Below are positions 42,713-51,781 of a stretch of DNA of 64,000 nucleotides, one piece after another. Position numbers and translations under genes: made by a program. The number at the start of each line of letters is the position of its first letter. Position 1 is the first letter of the stretch. Source of the stretch: Paenibacillus sp. PvR098 (GTDB lineage Bacteria; Bacillota; Bacilli; Paenibacillales; NBRC-103111); assembly GCF_017833255.1 (NCBI RefSeq), contig NZ_JAFIBU010000001.1:2356001-2420000 (forward strand), written 5' to 3'. The notes under the pieces are model-generated. The model was given only the letters and a program-made list of their open reading frames with translations, did not search any database and was not told the origin of the DNA.

Positions 42713-43876
42713 TCATTTTTTCTGTAAAGACTCCTTGATTACAGGTAAGAGCTTTTGGCCGAATTCCACGTTCTCCTCTCTGGAATACTGGCGATATTGT
42801 TCTATTTTCGCAGGATCAACTGCTAAATTTGGGGAAACCGGAGGCACATCGGTTCGCTTGCTGTTAAGCAATACATTTTTCGTCAGCTTGATCTGGGTTT
42901 CTTTCGACAGCAGCCAGTTAATATACACCTTAGCCGCATTCGGATTAGGGGCGTCTTTAAGTAAGGAAAGACCGCCAAATCCGGAAGTTACCGGTATCAC
43001 TTTATCCTTCAAGAATGTTATATTTTTGCCCAATCCCTGTTGTTGAAACGGAATAAGCTGGGTATCAATTAACCCAATGGCGATGGGATATTTGCCGCGA
43101 ACCACCCACTCAGCCTGCTGGCGATTGTCATCGGTGACCACCACATTCTGGCTGGATAAAAGATCCCGTACAAATTGTTCTCCGTACATAAATCCCATAC
43201 TGGCTAGAGCTTGGAACGAGACCCCGCCGGTTGGATTCTGGATTACGATTTTCCCTTTAAATTTAGGATCAAGCAGCTGTTCCGATGAAGAAAGCTCCGA
43301 TTCTGAAACAAAGTCACGGTTCACAAAAACTGTCGGATCGACATACATCGTATAAGCCAACATATGTTTGTTTTCCTTGTCCATAAACAGCCCGTCTAGA
43401 CCGCCGATCCATTTGCTCTCATCAGCAATTTCAGGACGCAGTAAAGGACGGATGGGCTCCAGAAAACCATCTTTCTTCGCTGCGTATAACGATGTTACCC
43501 CACCGGTCCGTAAATCCCACAGATGTTTCCCAAGCTCTCTTTCTTGTTTAACACGCGGATAGAAATCACGTCCATTAATCCCCGTATATTCTACTTTAAT
43601 TTCGGGATAATCCTCTTGGAACAAATCTACCAGTGACTTTCTCCATGCTTCCGTAGGGTCGCCGGCGATGACAATTTTGCCCTCTTTTTTCGCGGCGGCT
43701 ACAATGTCATCCCATTCGGTCGGTTGCTTTGCGGCGTCTTTCGTCTCTTCCGTTGTTGCTCCAGCCGGGGACGAAGACGGTGTTACGTTTGGAGCAGTGC
43801 CACAGGCTGCAAAGATGGAAAACATCAGGATACACATCAAGATCAATCCGTTTTTACGCAAACGGTTCCATGTCAT
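42713..43876 (-). CDS. Iron/spermidine-type ABC solute-binding lipoprotein
   Basis: 387 residues from the ATG at 43876. Lipobox FAAC near residue 27, then a linker rich in P, S, T and A. The type II binding fold shows EWDDIVAAAKKEGKIVIAGD and LDPKFKGKIVIQNPTGGVS, typical of Fe(III)-binding family 1 proteins whose members also bind organic anions. It is the last gene of a three-gene ABC operon (ATPase, double permease, binding protein). Start choice is uncertain by seven codons. Confidence 0.88.
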   Translation of the reverse strand: MTWNRLRKNGLILMCILMFSIFAACGTAPNVTPSSSPAGATTEETKDAAKQPTEWDDIVAAAKKEGKIVIAGDPTEAWRKSLVDLFQEDYPEIKVEYTGINGRDFYPRVKQERELGKHLWDLRTGGVTSLYAAKKDGFLEPIRPLLRPEIADESKWIGGLDGLFMDKENKHMLAYTMYVDPTVFVNRDFVSESELSSSEQLLDPKFKGKIVIQNPTGGVSFQALASMGFMYGEQFVRDLLSSQNVVVTDDNRQQAEWVVRGKYPIAIGLIDTQLIPFQQQGLGKNITFLKDKVIPVTSGFGGLSLLKDAPNPNAAKVYINWLLSKETQIKLTKNVLLNSKRTDVPPVSPNLAVDPAKIEQYRQYSREENVEFGQKLLPVIKESLQKK

Positions 43877-43912
43877 GTTACAAATCACCCTTCCCATATT
43901 CTTGGTTTCACA

Positions 43913-45649
43913 TTAAATGCGAATTCCCATTCGTTTACCTAACCATTTGGCAATGAGCGCTACGCCGATGGTAAGAATAACAACAAACACACCCGCGATC
44001 CCCGCCGCTTCGTAATTTCCATCCACCATATAATCCAACTGCAGCATCGCGATAGGCCTATTCTCTCCCGTAACAATCATGGCGATATTAGCTACGTTCC
44101 GGGATGCGGAAATAAAGGTTAACGTGCCGACAGAGAGCAGTACAGGTGCAAGAATCGGCATGATGATGCGCCTAAAGGTATACAACCAAGATCCTCCGGA
44201 GATCGATGACGCCTCTTCCAATTCGCTGCCCAGCTGAACCATGTTGCTTTTGATGAGCTGAACTCCTGTCGTCATGGAATTAATTAACACCGCTATAATC
44301 AAGATAAAGATCGTTCCGTAGAGCGGACGGAACACCGGTGTGCCGAGAAACATCCAAAGCAAACCGAGGCCCAGAATGATTCCAGGTATAGCGGCAGGGA
44401 GCCAAGTGAGAAAATCGATGATTCCCCGTCCAATATATTTGCTTCGGACAGAAATATAGGCTAGCAGGGTATACAAAACCATTCCTATCAAGGCCGCACT
44501 CCCCGCGAGAATGACTGTATTCCATAGAGATTTAATCAAGATCGGATCTTGAAGAATACGCTTCCAATGATCCAGAGTCCACACTTTTTCAATGTCGAAA
44601 AACCCGAACAAATTCATAAAAGTGCCCATGACCATAAAAATAATCGGGACTACCGTAACGAAGAAACTGAAGCCGAATACAAAAATAAATGCCGGCCATT
44701 TCATAGTTCCCAGGCGAACGATATTCCGTTTAAAATGACTCGTCACGGTTGTAAATCTCTTTCTTGAATTGAAATACTGCTGGAACAAAATCAATGGCAG
44801 CATGGCTACTAAGATCACTAAACTCAGCACGGTTGCCGCACCAAACTGAGGCTGCGCTTCCGAAATCAACTCGTATATTTTCGTACTGAAAACGTAAAAG
44901 CCCGTTGGGCCCCCCAACACCTTCTCGATCTCAAACGACTCCAGGGAGTGAATGAGGGAAATGATCAGTGTGATGAGAATCGCCGGTGTCATGACCGGCA
45001 CAACAATGCGTAATATCGTTCCCATAATGCTTCTACCCGAAATTCGCGAAGCCTCTTCATAAGAGGAATCAAGATTGCGGAAAGCCGGCGTAAGGAAAAT
45101 GTATGTTGCCGCTACACCACGGATGACGATATGCGCCCATACGATTCCCCAAAAGGAATAAATATTGAACGGTCCTTTCTCAAGACCAAACCAACTTGTG
45201 ATGATCTGGTTAATCAATCCGAAATCGGGTTCCAAGAGAAGGATCCAGCCCATCAATATAGGCAGCGTAGGCAGGAAAAACGCCAACCACATAAAGAAGT
45301 CTAAATATTCTTTGCCAGGAAGATCCGTACGGGTTATAAGCCAAGAAATGAAAATACCGATAGGAAAAACAAGGATCGTCGTTACAATGACCCGGTTAAA
45401 CGTATTGACGATGGATTCGAGCAAGCCTGCTTGGAACAAGGCCATTGTCCAATTTCCGAACCCGATCTGTTCCGTTCCGTCGGGAAGGGTAACGATAAAG
45501 CTGTTGATCACGAGTAAACCGAGTGGATAAACGATAACGATTAACAAGGCCGCAAGTATCAAAGTGCAAAAGATCAATCCGGCTTCAACTTTGAATCGTC
45601 TCCGTCGCATAGATTTCTGACTGCTATGTTCTATTACGACTTCGGCCAT
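43913..45649 (-). CDS. ABC importer double permease (FbpB/ThiP-like)
   Basis: 578 residues with two fused permease halves of about six membrane helices each. Each half has an EAA loop: EEASRISGRSIMGTILRIV (about residue 200) and EEASSISGGSWLYTFRRIIM (about residue 480). Fused permeases are usual in the iron(III)/thiamine group. The start overlaps the end of the ATPase gene by 16 bases. Confidence 0.92.
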   Translation of the reverse strand: MAEVVIEHSSQKSMRRRRFKVEAGLIFCTLILAALLIVIVYPLGLLVINSFIVTLPDGTEQIGFGNWTMALFQAGLLESIVNTFNRVIVTTILVFPIGIFISWLITRTDLPGKEYLDFFMWLAFFLPTLPILMGWILLLEPDFGLINQIITSWFGLEKGPFNIYSFWGIVWAHIVIRGVAATYIFLTPAFRNLDSSYEEASRISGRSIMGTILRIVVPVMTPAILITLIISLIHSLESFEIEKVLGGPTGFYVFSTKIYELISEAQPQFGAATVLSLVILVAMLPLILFQQYFNSRKRFTTVTSHFKRNIVRLGTMKWPAFIFVFGFSFFVTVVPIIFMVMGTFMNLFGFFDIEKVWTLDHWKRILQDPILIKSLWNTVILAGSAALIGMVLYTLLAYISVRSKYIGRGIIDFLTWLPAAIPGIILGLGLLWMFLGTPVFRPLYGTIFILIIAVLINSMTTGVQLIKSNMVQLGSELEEASSISGGSWLYTFRRIIMPILAPVLLSVGTLTFISASRNVANIAMIVTGENRPIAMLQLDYMVDGNYEAAGIAGVFVVILTIGVALIAKWLGKRMGIRI

Positions 45650-46797
45650 ACGGACAACACCTCCGGAGGAAAGTACAGCCGTACTTTCTGGCCTTCTTCT
45701 AAATTTTGGACGCGGGGCGTGTATACAAGAATGGCTTCATCGCCTAACTTGACATGGCATTCAAATCGGTCTCCGCCGAAGAGAAGGGCGTCAATTTCCC
45801 CTTCCAAAACCTGATGATCCGATTCTTCGTTCCGGGCGTTCACCACAATATCTTCGGGTCGTATAGAAACAACCACTTTCTGCCCCTTGACTGGCTGTGT
45901 AATAAAGTTATTTTTCGCTGTTAGAACAGTACCCTTCCCTCCCTCCAACATGATCTGTATCTTATCCTGCTCTACGCTTTCAATTTCTGCTTCAAGCGTG
46001 ATGTTTTTGCCGATAAAGTCACGAACAAACTGCGTATGCGGTTTCTCATACAGTTCTTTTGGAGTGCCTACTTGTTCGATCTTTCCTTGATTCATAATGC
46101 CGATTCGGTCTGAAAAGCTAAGAGCTTCCAATTGATCATGCGTGACAAGGATTACGGTTACCCCTATTCTTCGCTGCAGAAGCTTCAGTTCAACGCGCAT
46201 CTGCTCGCGGAGTTTAACATCCAGATTACTAAACGGCTCATCGAGCAAAAGAATTTCCGGTTCATAAACGAGTGCTCTAGCTACAGCCACACGCTGCTGT
46301 TGGCCTCCGCTCAGTGCCGGTCCCGGGCGATTCTCCATGCCCTTGAGCCCTACCAGTTCCAACGTTTCCATGACCCGCTTGCGTATTTCCTCGCTTCGTA
46401 CCTTTCGGGCGCGAAGCGGGTAGGCCACCGTTTCAAAGACAGTCAGGTGAGGCCAGATTGCATAAGACTGGAACACCATCCCCATCTGCCTTTTATGAGG
46501 AGGTACATATATGTTGTCTAAGGGCGAGACAAGCACCTTATCGCGAAAATAAATCTTGCCCGAGTCCGGCTGCTCAAGTCCGGCGATTTGCCTCAGCGTC
46601 GTCGTCTTGCCGCATCCGCTCGGCCCGAGCAGGGTGAAGATTTCCCCTTTTCGAACATTTAAACTCAGCTCATTTACAGCCGTATTGCTTCCAAAATGTT
46701 TGATGAGTTTCTCCAATCGGAGAATATGGTTTGTTTCACCGTCTTTCATAACCTTTTCTTCATTTGGGGAAGACGTCTTCAAAAATAACTCGGACAA
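45634..46797 (-). CDS. ABC importer ATPase with TOBE domain (PotA/FbpC-like), TTG start
   Basis: 387 residues. Walker A GPSGCGKTT, signature LSGGQQQ, Walker B ILLLDEPFSNLD, and a C-terminal TOBE-type regulatory domain with VSIRPEDIVV. The TTG at 46797 has GGGAGGT six bases upstream; an ATG 45 bases further in lacks a good site. First gene of the ABC operon. The substrate could be ferric iron, needed by the Rieske and gentisate oxygenases, or an aromatic acid; sequence does not decide. Confidence 0.92.
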   Translation of the reverse strand: MSELFLKTSSPNEEKVMKDGETNHILRLEKLIKHFGSNTAVNELSLNVRKGEIFTLLGPSGCGKTTTLRQIAGLEQPDSGKIYFRDKVLVSPLDNIYVPPHKRQMGMVFQSYAIWPHLTVFETVAYPLRARKVRSEEIRKRVMETLELVGLKGMENRPGPALSGGQQQRVAVARALVYEPEILLLDEPFSNLDVKLREQMRVELKLLQRRIGVTVILVTHDQLEALSFSDRIGIMNQGKIEQVGTPKELYEKPHTQFVRDFIGKNITLEAEIESVEQDKIQIMLEGGKGTVLTAKNNFITQPVKGQKVVVSIRPEDIVVNARNEESDHQVLEGEIDALLFGGDRFECHVKLGDEAILVYTPRVQNLEEGQKVRLYFPPEVLSVWPKS

Positions 46798-46838
46798 TTT
46801 TATACCTCCCTGGGAACTATACTGCTTATTCAGTTTTA

Positions 46839-47073
46839 TTATTCTTGATAACCTAGTGAGGCTGGATGGCCGGATTCGATAGCTTCGAGGGCAGCCAACT
46901 TATGCGACCGCTTTTTCACCGCTACTGTTATTTCTGCATATAGGCCGCCCGGCGCATCGCAGCGAAGGGGTTTTCTTCCTCTACCAATATGCTTTTTGCC
47001 GCCGTTCCCGCAGATTCCTTCACATCTTCCGGCCGGGCAAACGGACTTCGCTCAGCATTTCCTTCTAAAACGG
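46839..47073 (-). pseudogene. Frameshifted N-terminal fragment of an aldehyde dehydrogenase
   Basis: Two short frames read as one ALDH segment. Frame one (ending at the stop 46928-46930) has FARPEDVKESAGTAAKS and MRRAAYMQK; the intact ALDH at 61075..62604 has LAQPEDVNEAVETAAEA and LRRAAYLRE in the same order. In the next frame the match continues with EITVAVKKRSHKLAALEAIE and SGHP, against EIAAALKERAHEFAALDAID and SGNP. After about 35 codons it ends in a stop at 46839-46841. About 80 residues of a 500-residue enzyme remain, with no start and no catalytic part. Confidence 0.85.
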
Positions 47074-47373
47074 TCAGTTTGAACTTTCTTTCATCTTCCG
47101 TAAGATACGGCTCGGTTCCCAAGCCCTGACCGCAATGCTTCTGGCTCCCTGGACGACGATCGGATCCCGGGAAAAAACCGCCTCCACTTCTTCTTTGCTG
47201 TCCCCTTCAATCAACAGTACACTATGGATATCTCCGTTACCGTAATCGGGGAATTTCCAGGCGTCTTTATATCTTCCGCTTTTAGAAAATTTGTCTAAAA
47301 ATTCAACATGAGCAGGTCTGAATTGATGGTTGAGATCCATGTTTTCAATCTTATAAATCACGGCATAAATCAT
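47074..47373 (-). CDS. YCII-related small protein
   Basis: 99 residues, alpha-beta barrel of the YCII type: MIYAVIYKIENMD, then FRPAHVEFLDKFSKSGRY, then SVLLIEGDSKEEVEAVFSRD. AAAGGAG lies eight bases before the ATG. It follows the TAXI permease gene by 14 bases and is probably co-transcribed. Its 3 prime end abuts the ALDH fragment. A second, different YCII protein opens the gentisate operon. Confidence 0.82.
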   Translation of the reverse strand: MIYAVIYKIENMDLNHQFRPAHVEFLDKFSKSGRYKDAWKFPDYGNGDIHSVLLIEGDSKEEVEAVFSRDPIVVQGARSIAVRAWEPSRILRKMKESSN

Positions 47374-47387
47374 CCCAATCGCTCCTT

Positions 47388-49319
47388 TTATGCAGACATT
47401 TCGCCTACTAATTTTGAGTTATTTCCTTTTTTATACCAAAACCAAAAGACGGCGCTTAATAGTAAAGCGACAACGGTGACCCACCAATTCGGTACGATGA
47501 GCATCAACCCCGTCAATCCTGACAAGGCTCTTAGGCTTGTCGACAATTTACGATTGATCCAACCGCCAAAACTGACGACCAGCAGATAGATTCCCAATAC
47601 AGCCAGAGCCATTCGAGTAATGATGGTCGGCGTATCGCCCTGAAGCAATAAAGCAGGCTCAAACAAAAAGAAGAAAGGAAGAATAAATGCAACAAACGCC
47701 ATTTTAACAGATTTATTCGCGACATCCATCGGATGAGCGTTGGCAATCGCCGCCGCAGCAAAACTGGCCACAGCGACAGGGGGCGATATGGCGGACATCG
47801 TAGCGTAATAGACCAGGAATAAATGGGCCGACAACGGATTCACCCCTAAATCAATCAAGACTGGAGCGAGCAATCCGGCGGACAAGACATAAACGGAAAT
47901 CGTGGGCATACCCATTCCAAGAATAATCGTTATAATCATTGTAAGAAGGGCGGCTAATACCAGATTTCCTCCTGCAAACGCATTCACCAATGATGCTACT
48001 TTTCCGGATAAACCGGTAAGAAGCAAAGCACCTTCTACAATTCCCGCCGCAGCTACCGCAGCTACCAGCGGGGCCACTGTCATACAAGTTGACACAAAAG
48101 CGTCGAAAAGTTTTTTTAATGTAATCCTCGTATGCTGCTTAAACCAGCTGGTCATAATCACCGCAAAAACGGACATGGTTGCAGCATAGGAAGGCGTATA
48201 CCCGGTAAAAATCATCCAGATCAGCACCGCAAACGGCAGGATGTTGGCCCAGCCCTCAATGAGGGCTTTGGACACGCTGGTCATTTCTTCATCCTTCAAT
48301 CTTCCGATTCCTTGACTTATAGACAGATAATGAACTTGCATGTACAACGCAAAATAGTACAGCAGGGCGACGAATATCGCCGACGTGGCAATTTCCGAGT
48401 AGGGAATTCCGGTGAATCCCGCCATTAAAAATACCGTGGCGCCCATAATAGGGGGAAGAATGCTGCCCCCACAGGAGGCGGCTGCCTCAATCGCGGCAGC
48501 ATAACTAGGAGAATAACCGATTTTCTTCATCGCCGGTATCGTTGCCGATCCCGTTGTCATGACATCCGATACGGGGCTGCCTGAAACCATTCCAAACAAA
48601 CCGCTTGACACCAGAGCTACTTTGGCCGGCCCTCCTACCCTGCGGCCCGTCATGCTGGCTGCGATATCAAAGAAAAATTTGCCGCCGCCCGAGACCTGGA
48701 ATAGAATCCCGAACAATACAAACAAAAAAGCATACGTAACCGCCACTAAAGTCGATTGACCGAAGATTCCATCGTTGCCGATGGTCATGATTTGAAAGAA
48801 GCGATCCAAATCGACCTTATGGACGGAAAAAGCGCCCTGGATGTGATGGCCGAAAAAGATATACGCCAGCAAAGCATAGACAACCATGGAAAGCCCGATC
48901 CCGATTGCACGCCGCATAAGCTCTAAAGTTAAAAGTACAAAAAGGGCTGAAAACACTTTATCCCAAATGATAAAACGGCTGAGACCGACCATCCATCCGG
49001 TAAAGCGCTCGATATTGAAGTAAAAATAAATCCCACATGCCAAGCTTAAGAAAGCGCATAAATAATCCGTCCAAATCAATCGGCTTAACTTGTAATATGA
49101 AGTGGTTGTCAGGTAGGCGATAAAGTACATGACCGGCAAAAAAATCATGCCGATTTCCAAGGGATGCAGGGTACCTTTAAATCCGAGCCATAACGCAAAC
49201 AGTGTAATGCTTACTGATAGCAGAACAATTAGCCGGTACGCCCATTTCGGCGGATGTACGCGGTTTCCTTCCCGGAAAAAGAAGAACAATACTTTCAATA
49301 AATTAAAAGCAAAGTGCAT
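47388..49319 (-). CDS. TAXI-type TRAP transporter fused permease (DctQM fusion)
   Basis: 643 residues, about 16-18 membrane segments. The N-terminal part replaces DctQ and the rest is DctM-like, with ASCGGSILPPIMGATVFLMAG (cited in part) and SAISPPVAVASFAAAAIAN. Works with the TAXI binding protein encoded 36 bases upstream. TAXI systems import dicarboxylates, glutamate-like or aromatic acids. Confidence 0.93.
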   Translation of the reverse strand: MHFAFNLLKVLFFFFREGNRVHPPKWAYRLIVLLSVSITLFALWLGFKGTLHPLEIGMIFLPVMYFIAYLTTTSYYKLSRLIWTDYLCAFLSLACGIYFYFNIERFTGWMVGLSRFIIWDKVFSALFVLLTLELMRRAIGIGLSMVVYALLAYIFFGHHIQGAFSVHKVDLDRFFQIMTIGNDGIFGQSTLVAVTYAFLFVLFGILFQVSGGGKFFFDIAASMTGRRVGGPAKVALVSSGLFGMVSGSPVSDVMTTGSATIPAMKKIGYSPSYAAAIEAAASCGGSILPPIMGATVFLMAGFTGIPYSEIATSAIFVALLYYFALYMQVHYLSISQGIGRLKDEEMTSVSKALIEGWANILPFAVLIWMIFTGYTPSYAATMSVFAVIMTSWFKQHTRITLKKLFDAFVSTCMTVAPLVAAVAAAGIVEGALLLTGLSGKVASLVNAFAGGNLVLAALLTMIITIILGMGMPTISVYVLSAGLLAPVLIDLGVNPLSAHLFLVYYATMSAISPPVAVASFAAAAIANAHPMDVANKSVKMAFVAFILPFFFLFEPALLLQGDTPTIITRMALAVLGIYLLVVSFGGWINRKLSTSLRALSGLTGLMLIVPNWWVTVVALLLSAVFWFWYKKGNNSKLVGEMSA

Positions 49320-49355
49320 TCAGCATCATCCTTCCTGAGTCATATGGTTTCACCC

Positions 49356-50444
49356 CTACTTCATTAAACCGACTTCTTTATAAAATTGCTCTGCGCCGGG
49401 ATGAAGGTCATACCCCGTAGGTTTGGACAGCATTTCTTTATTGAATTGTTTAAAGACAGGATGCACTTTTTGGTAGTAATCATAATGATTGTAAATCCCC
49501 TTGGCCACTTTATAAGTTAACTGGTTGTCGGCCAAATGTCCGGCAAGGATCAACAAATCGCTGCCAACCGTGTAATAATCCTCTTTTAGGAATTCATAGG
49601 CGCCTGCTTTGATCGTTGACGCTTTACCATTGTATTCCTTAACAAAATTGTCCACCACCTTCTTGCTCATGGGAACCAGTACGGAATCTTTTACCCGCGA
49701 CGCTTCCAAAATCTTTTGATCAGGCGGCCATGTGCTGACGATGATGATATCGACACGGCCATCTGCATAAAGTCCATAGGACTCGCTATTAGGAATATCC
49801 AGCACCTTTCCGCCCCAAGAATTTAGCTCATTTCTTGTAATGCCATGCCCTTCTAGCAGAGCATTGGCAATGGTGTGCTCCATTAAGTTGCCCGGTTGAT
49901 TCGTTGCGATCTTGGCGGGAACCTTGTTGGTTTTAATATCGGATAACGTTTTAATTTTATATTTGTCTATAAATTCTTTGCTGGCAAAAACGTGGGTTTG
50001 CATATTTTCCGTAATGGTGGCTACCGTTTTAAAATTGTTTTTATCAAACTTTTTCGGAAAAGGAGCTTTCCCCGCTATGGCCATTTCAACGGCAATGGAG
50101 GCAACGCCCAGTGTGAGCGGGTATTTGGTCCCTTCCGCTATTTCCACCAAATCTCCCGCCATATTTCCGGGTTCATAAGCTACGTTTGAGCCGGGATACT
50201 CGCGTCTGACCATTTCATTCACTGCTTCTCCCACTAACGACAGCAATCCGCTGGCAGCCTGACCGGCAATCGGAACATTAACCGGTTTTTTGTCATCTGT
50301 AATAGGGGCGCTGCTTGAGTTGCCGGTCGTCGTAGCGGACGGATTAGTCGTCGCTGCCGCATTATTCTGATTTCCTCCGGCACAACCTGTTACTGTCAAT
50401 GCCAATGCAAGTATGCCGGTAACCAACAGTTTTTTCATTTTCAT
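49356..50444 (-). CDS. TAXI-family TRAP solute-binding lipoprotein
   Basis: 362 residues. Lipobox LTVTGC near residue 21, then an N/A/T-rich linker. TAXI fold: IAGQAASGLLSLVGEAVNEM, YPGSNVAYEPGNMAGDLVEI and the C-terminal HPGAEQFYKEVG, an AxxYYKE-like family ending. GGGGAG lies eight bases before the ATG. Delivers its ligand to the fused permease encoded next. Confidence 0.9.
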   Translation of the reverse strand: MKMKKLLVTGILALALTVTGCAGGNQNNAAATTNPSATTTGNSSSAPITDDKKPVNVPIAGQAASGLLSLVGEAVNEMVRREYPGSNVAYEPGNMAGDLVEIAEGTKYPLTLGVASIAVEMAIAGKAPFPKKFDKNNFKTVATITENMQTHVFASKEFIDKYKIKTLSDIKTNKVPAKIATNQPGNLMEHTIANALLEGHGITRNELNSWGGKVLDIPNSESYGLYADGRVDIIIVSTWPPDQKILEASRVKDSVLVPMSKKVVDNFVKEYNGKASTIKAGAYEFLKEDYYTVGSDLLILAGHLADNQLTYKVAKGIYNHYDYYQKVHPVFKQFNKEMLSKPTGYDLHPGAEQFYKEVGLMK

Positions 50445-50471
50445 TTTGTAATCTCCCCATTAATTAATAAT

Positions 50472-50657
50472 TATTCTGAGAGCATATGTTCAAGCCACTT
50501 CCTGTGGAATGCGATAGTCGATATCCGGTGTCAAACCGTCCAGCCACTGAAATAGTTGTGCGTTATCCATAAGCTCAGCCTCCTGATGAAGGAAACTAAC
50601 GCATTCCGCATAAAGCACCATATACTCCTGCAAATTTTCCGATGCCGTCAACGTCAT
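50472..50657 (-). pseudogene. Deletion scar of a ring-hydroxylating dioxygenase: beta N-terminus joined to alpha C-terminus
   Basis: From the ATG at 50657 the reading is that of a dioxygenase beta subunit (LQEYMVLYAECVSFLHQE); after a one-base frameshift near 50580 it continues as AELMDNAQLFQWLDGL and TPDIDYRIP. At about 50511 this joins, in another frame, FHRKWLEHMLSE and a stop at 50472-50474. That tail matches the last residues (FHRKWLEYMLSE) of the intact Rieske alpha subunit at 62668..63993. Most of beta and nearly all of alpha are gone. The rest of the 544-base gap (50658-50988) shows no gene and is AT-rich. Confidence 0.85.
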
Positions 50658-50988
50658 ATGAATTGCCTTCTTTCTTGATAAAATGTTGTTCTATGATGTC
50701 CTTATACGAGCAATGACCAATATATGTAAATCAATGATAACGCTTTCATTTTTAATTTGAAAATCAATCAATCTATATCATCTTAACAGTTTACTTTTAA
50801 AAAGCTTTTCCCGTTTCCCTCTTGAAATTTCTCCAGACTGCAAACTTTTAAAACCTTTATACTATCAATCCACCCCCTGATGCTGCCGGTTTTTGAATAA
50901 CCAACTACGTAAATAGTATAATTGTTATAATTATTTGTCTAATAGAAATATTTTGAGTAGTATTCAACTTATTTGATAACTTTTACTT

Positions 50989-51753
50989 TTAGTTCATTAC
51001 AACTCCACCGTCTACCACCAGTGTCTGCCCGGTAATGAAATCACTCTCATCAGAGCATAAAAACAATACGCTGCCCACAACATCCTCAGGAGTCTGTATA
51101 CGTTTAATCGATCTGGAACCCAGCCGGGATTCACGGTATTTTCTCATTTCTTCGGAGACGTTATCTTCACTTTGCGTATTGCCCGGAGCGATACAGTTGA
51201 CATTAATATTATAATCGCCCAATTCCCTGGCAAGACATCGGGTAAATCCGATGATGGCCGATTTGGAAGTCACATAGTGGATAAAACCGCTATTTCCGTG
51301 GAAAACGGTTCCGGATGAGACGTTTACGATTTTACCTTTTCCTTGCTGCTTCATAACGGGAACCACTGCACGACAAGCCAGCCAAGTGCCTTTGAGATTG
51401 ACTGCCATAACTTTGTCCCAATCATCCGGTTCGACTTGATCGAAGGTTGCCTTCGTAATGGGTATGGTAGCGAATATTGCTGCATTATTAATTAATATAT
51501 CCATTCTCCCATACGCCTTCATTACTTTCTCCACCATATGATTCAAGCTCTGTTCATCCGCTACATTAGTCGCAACGGCAAGGGCATCGAAATTTCGGTC
51601 CGTTAATTCTTTGGCTACTGCCTGAGCAGCCTTCTCATCCAATTCCGCGATAATCACTTTTGCGCCTTCCATTGCAAAATGTTTTGCGTAAGCTTTTCCT
51701 ATGCCATGTCCGCCTCCGGTGATTACAGCTACACGATCTTGAAAACGTTTCAT
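50989..51753 (-). CDS. Short-chain dehydrogenase/reductase
   Basis: 254 residues from the ATG at 51753 (GGGAGG upstream). Cofactor motif VITGGGHGIGKAYA, NNAA motif in ILINNAAIF, catalytic Ser in VNVSSGTVF and Tyr/Lys in YVTSKSAIIGF; C-terminal FITGQTLVVDGGVV. NAD(P)-linked alcohol/ketone oxidoreductase. Next to a ring-hydroxylating oxygenase remnant and an ALDH, it might oxidise a cis-dihydrodiol or an alcohol intermediate (inference). Confidence 0.9.
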   Translation of the reverse strand: MKRFQDRVAVITGGGHGIGKAYAKHFAMEGAKVIIAELDEKAAQAVAKELTDRNFDALAVATNVADEQSLNHMVEKVMKAYGRMDILINNAAIFATIPITKATFDQVEPDDWDKVMAVNLKGTWLACRAVVPVMKQQGKGKIVNVSSGTVFHGNSGFIHYVTSKSAIIGFTRCLARELGDYNINVNCIAPGNTQSEDNVSEEMRKYRESRLGSRSIKRIQTPEDVVGSVLFLCSDESDFITGQTLVVDGGVVMN

Positions 51754-51781
51754 GAATGGCATCCTCCCTTTGTTTGCGGAT

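Noticed and set aside
46928-47122. 64-residue frame as a separate small gene
   Set aside because: It is the first half of the frameshifted aldehyde dehydrogenase fragment, and its upstream end overlaps the YCII gene.
50491-50657. An intact 55-residue beta-like small protein
   Set aside because: A careful codon read shows a one-base frameshift near 50580, so the beta-like stretch is not one open frame; it is treated as a pseudogene.
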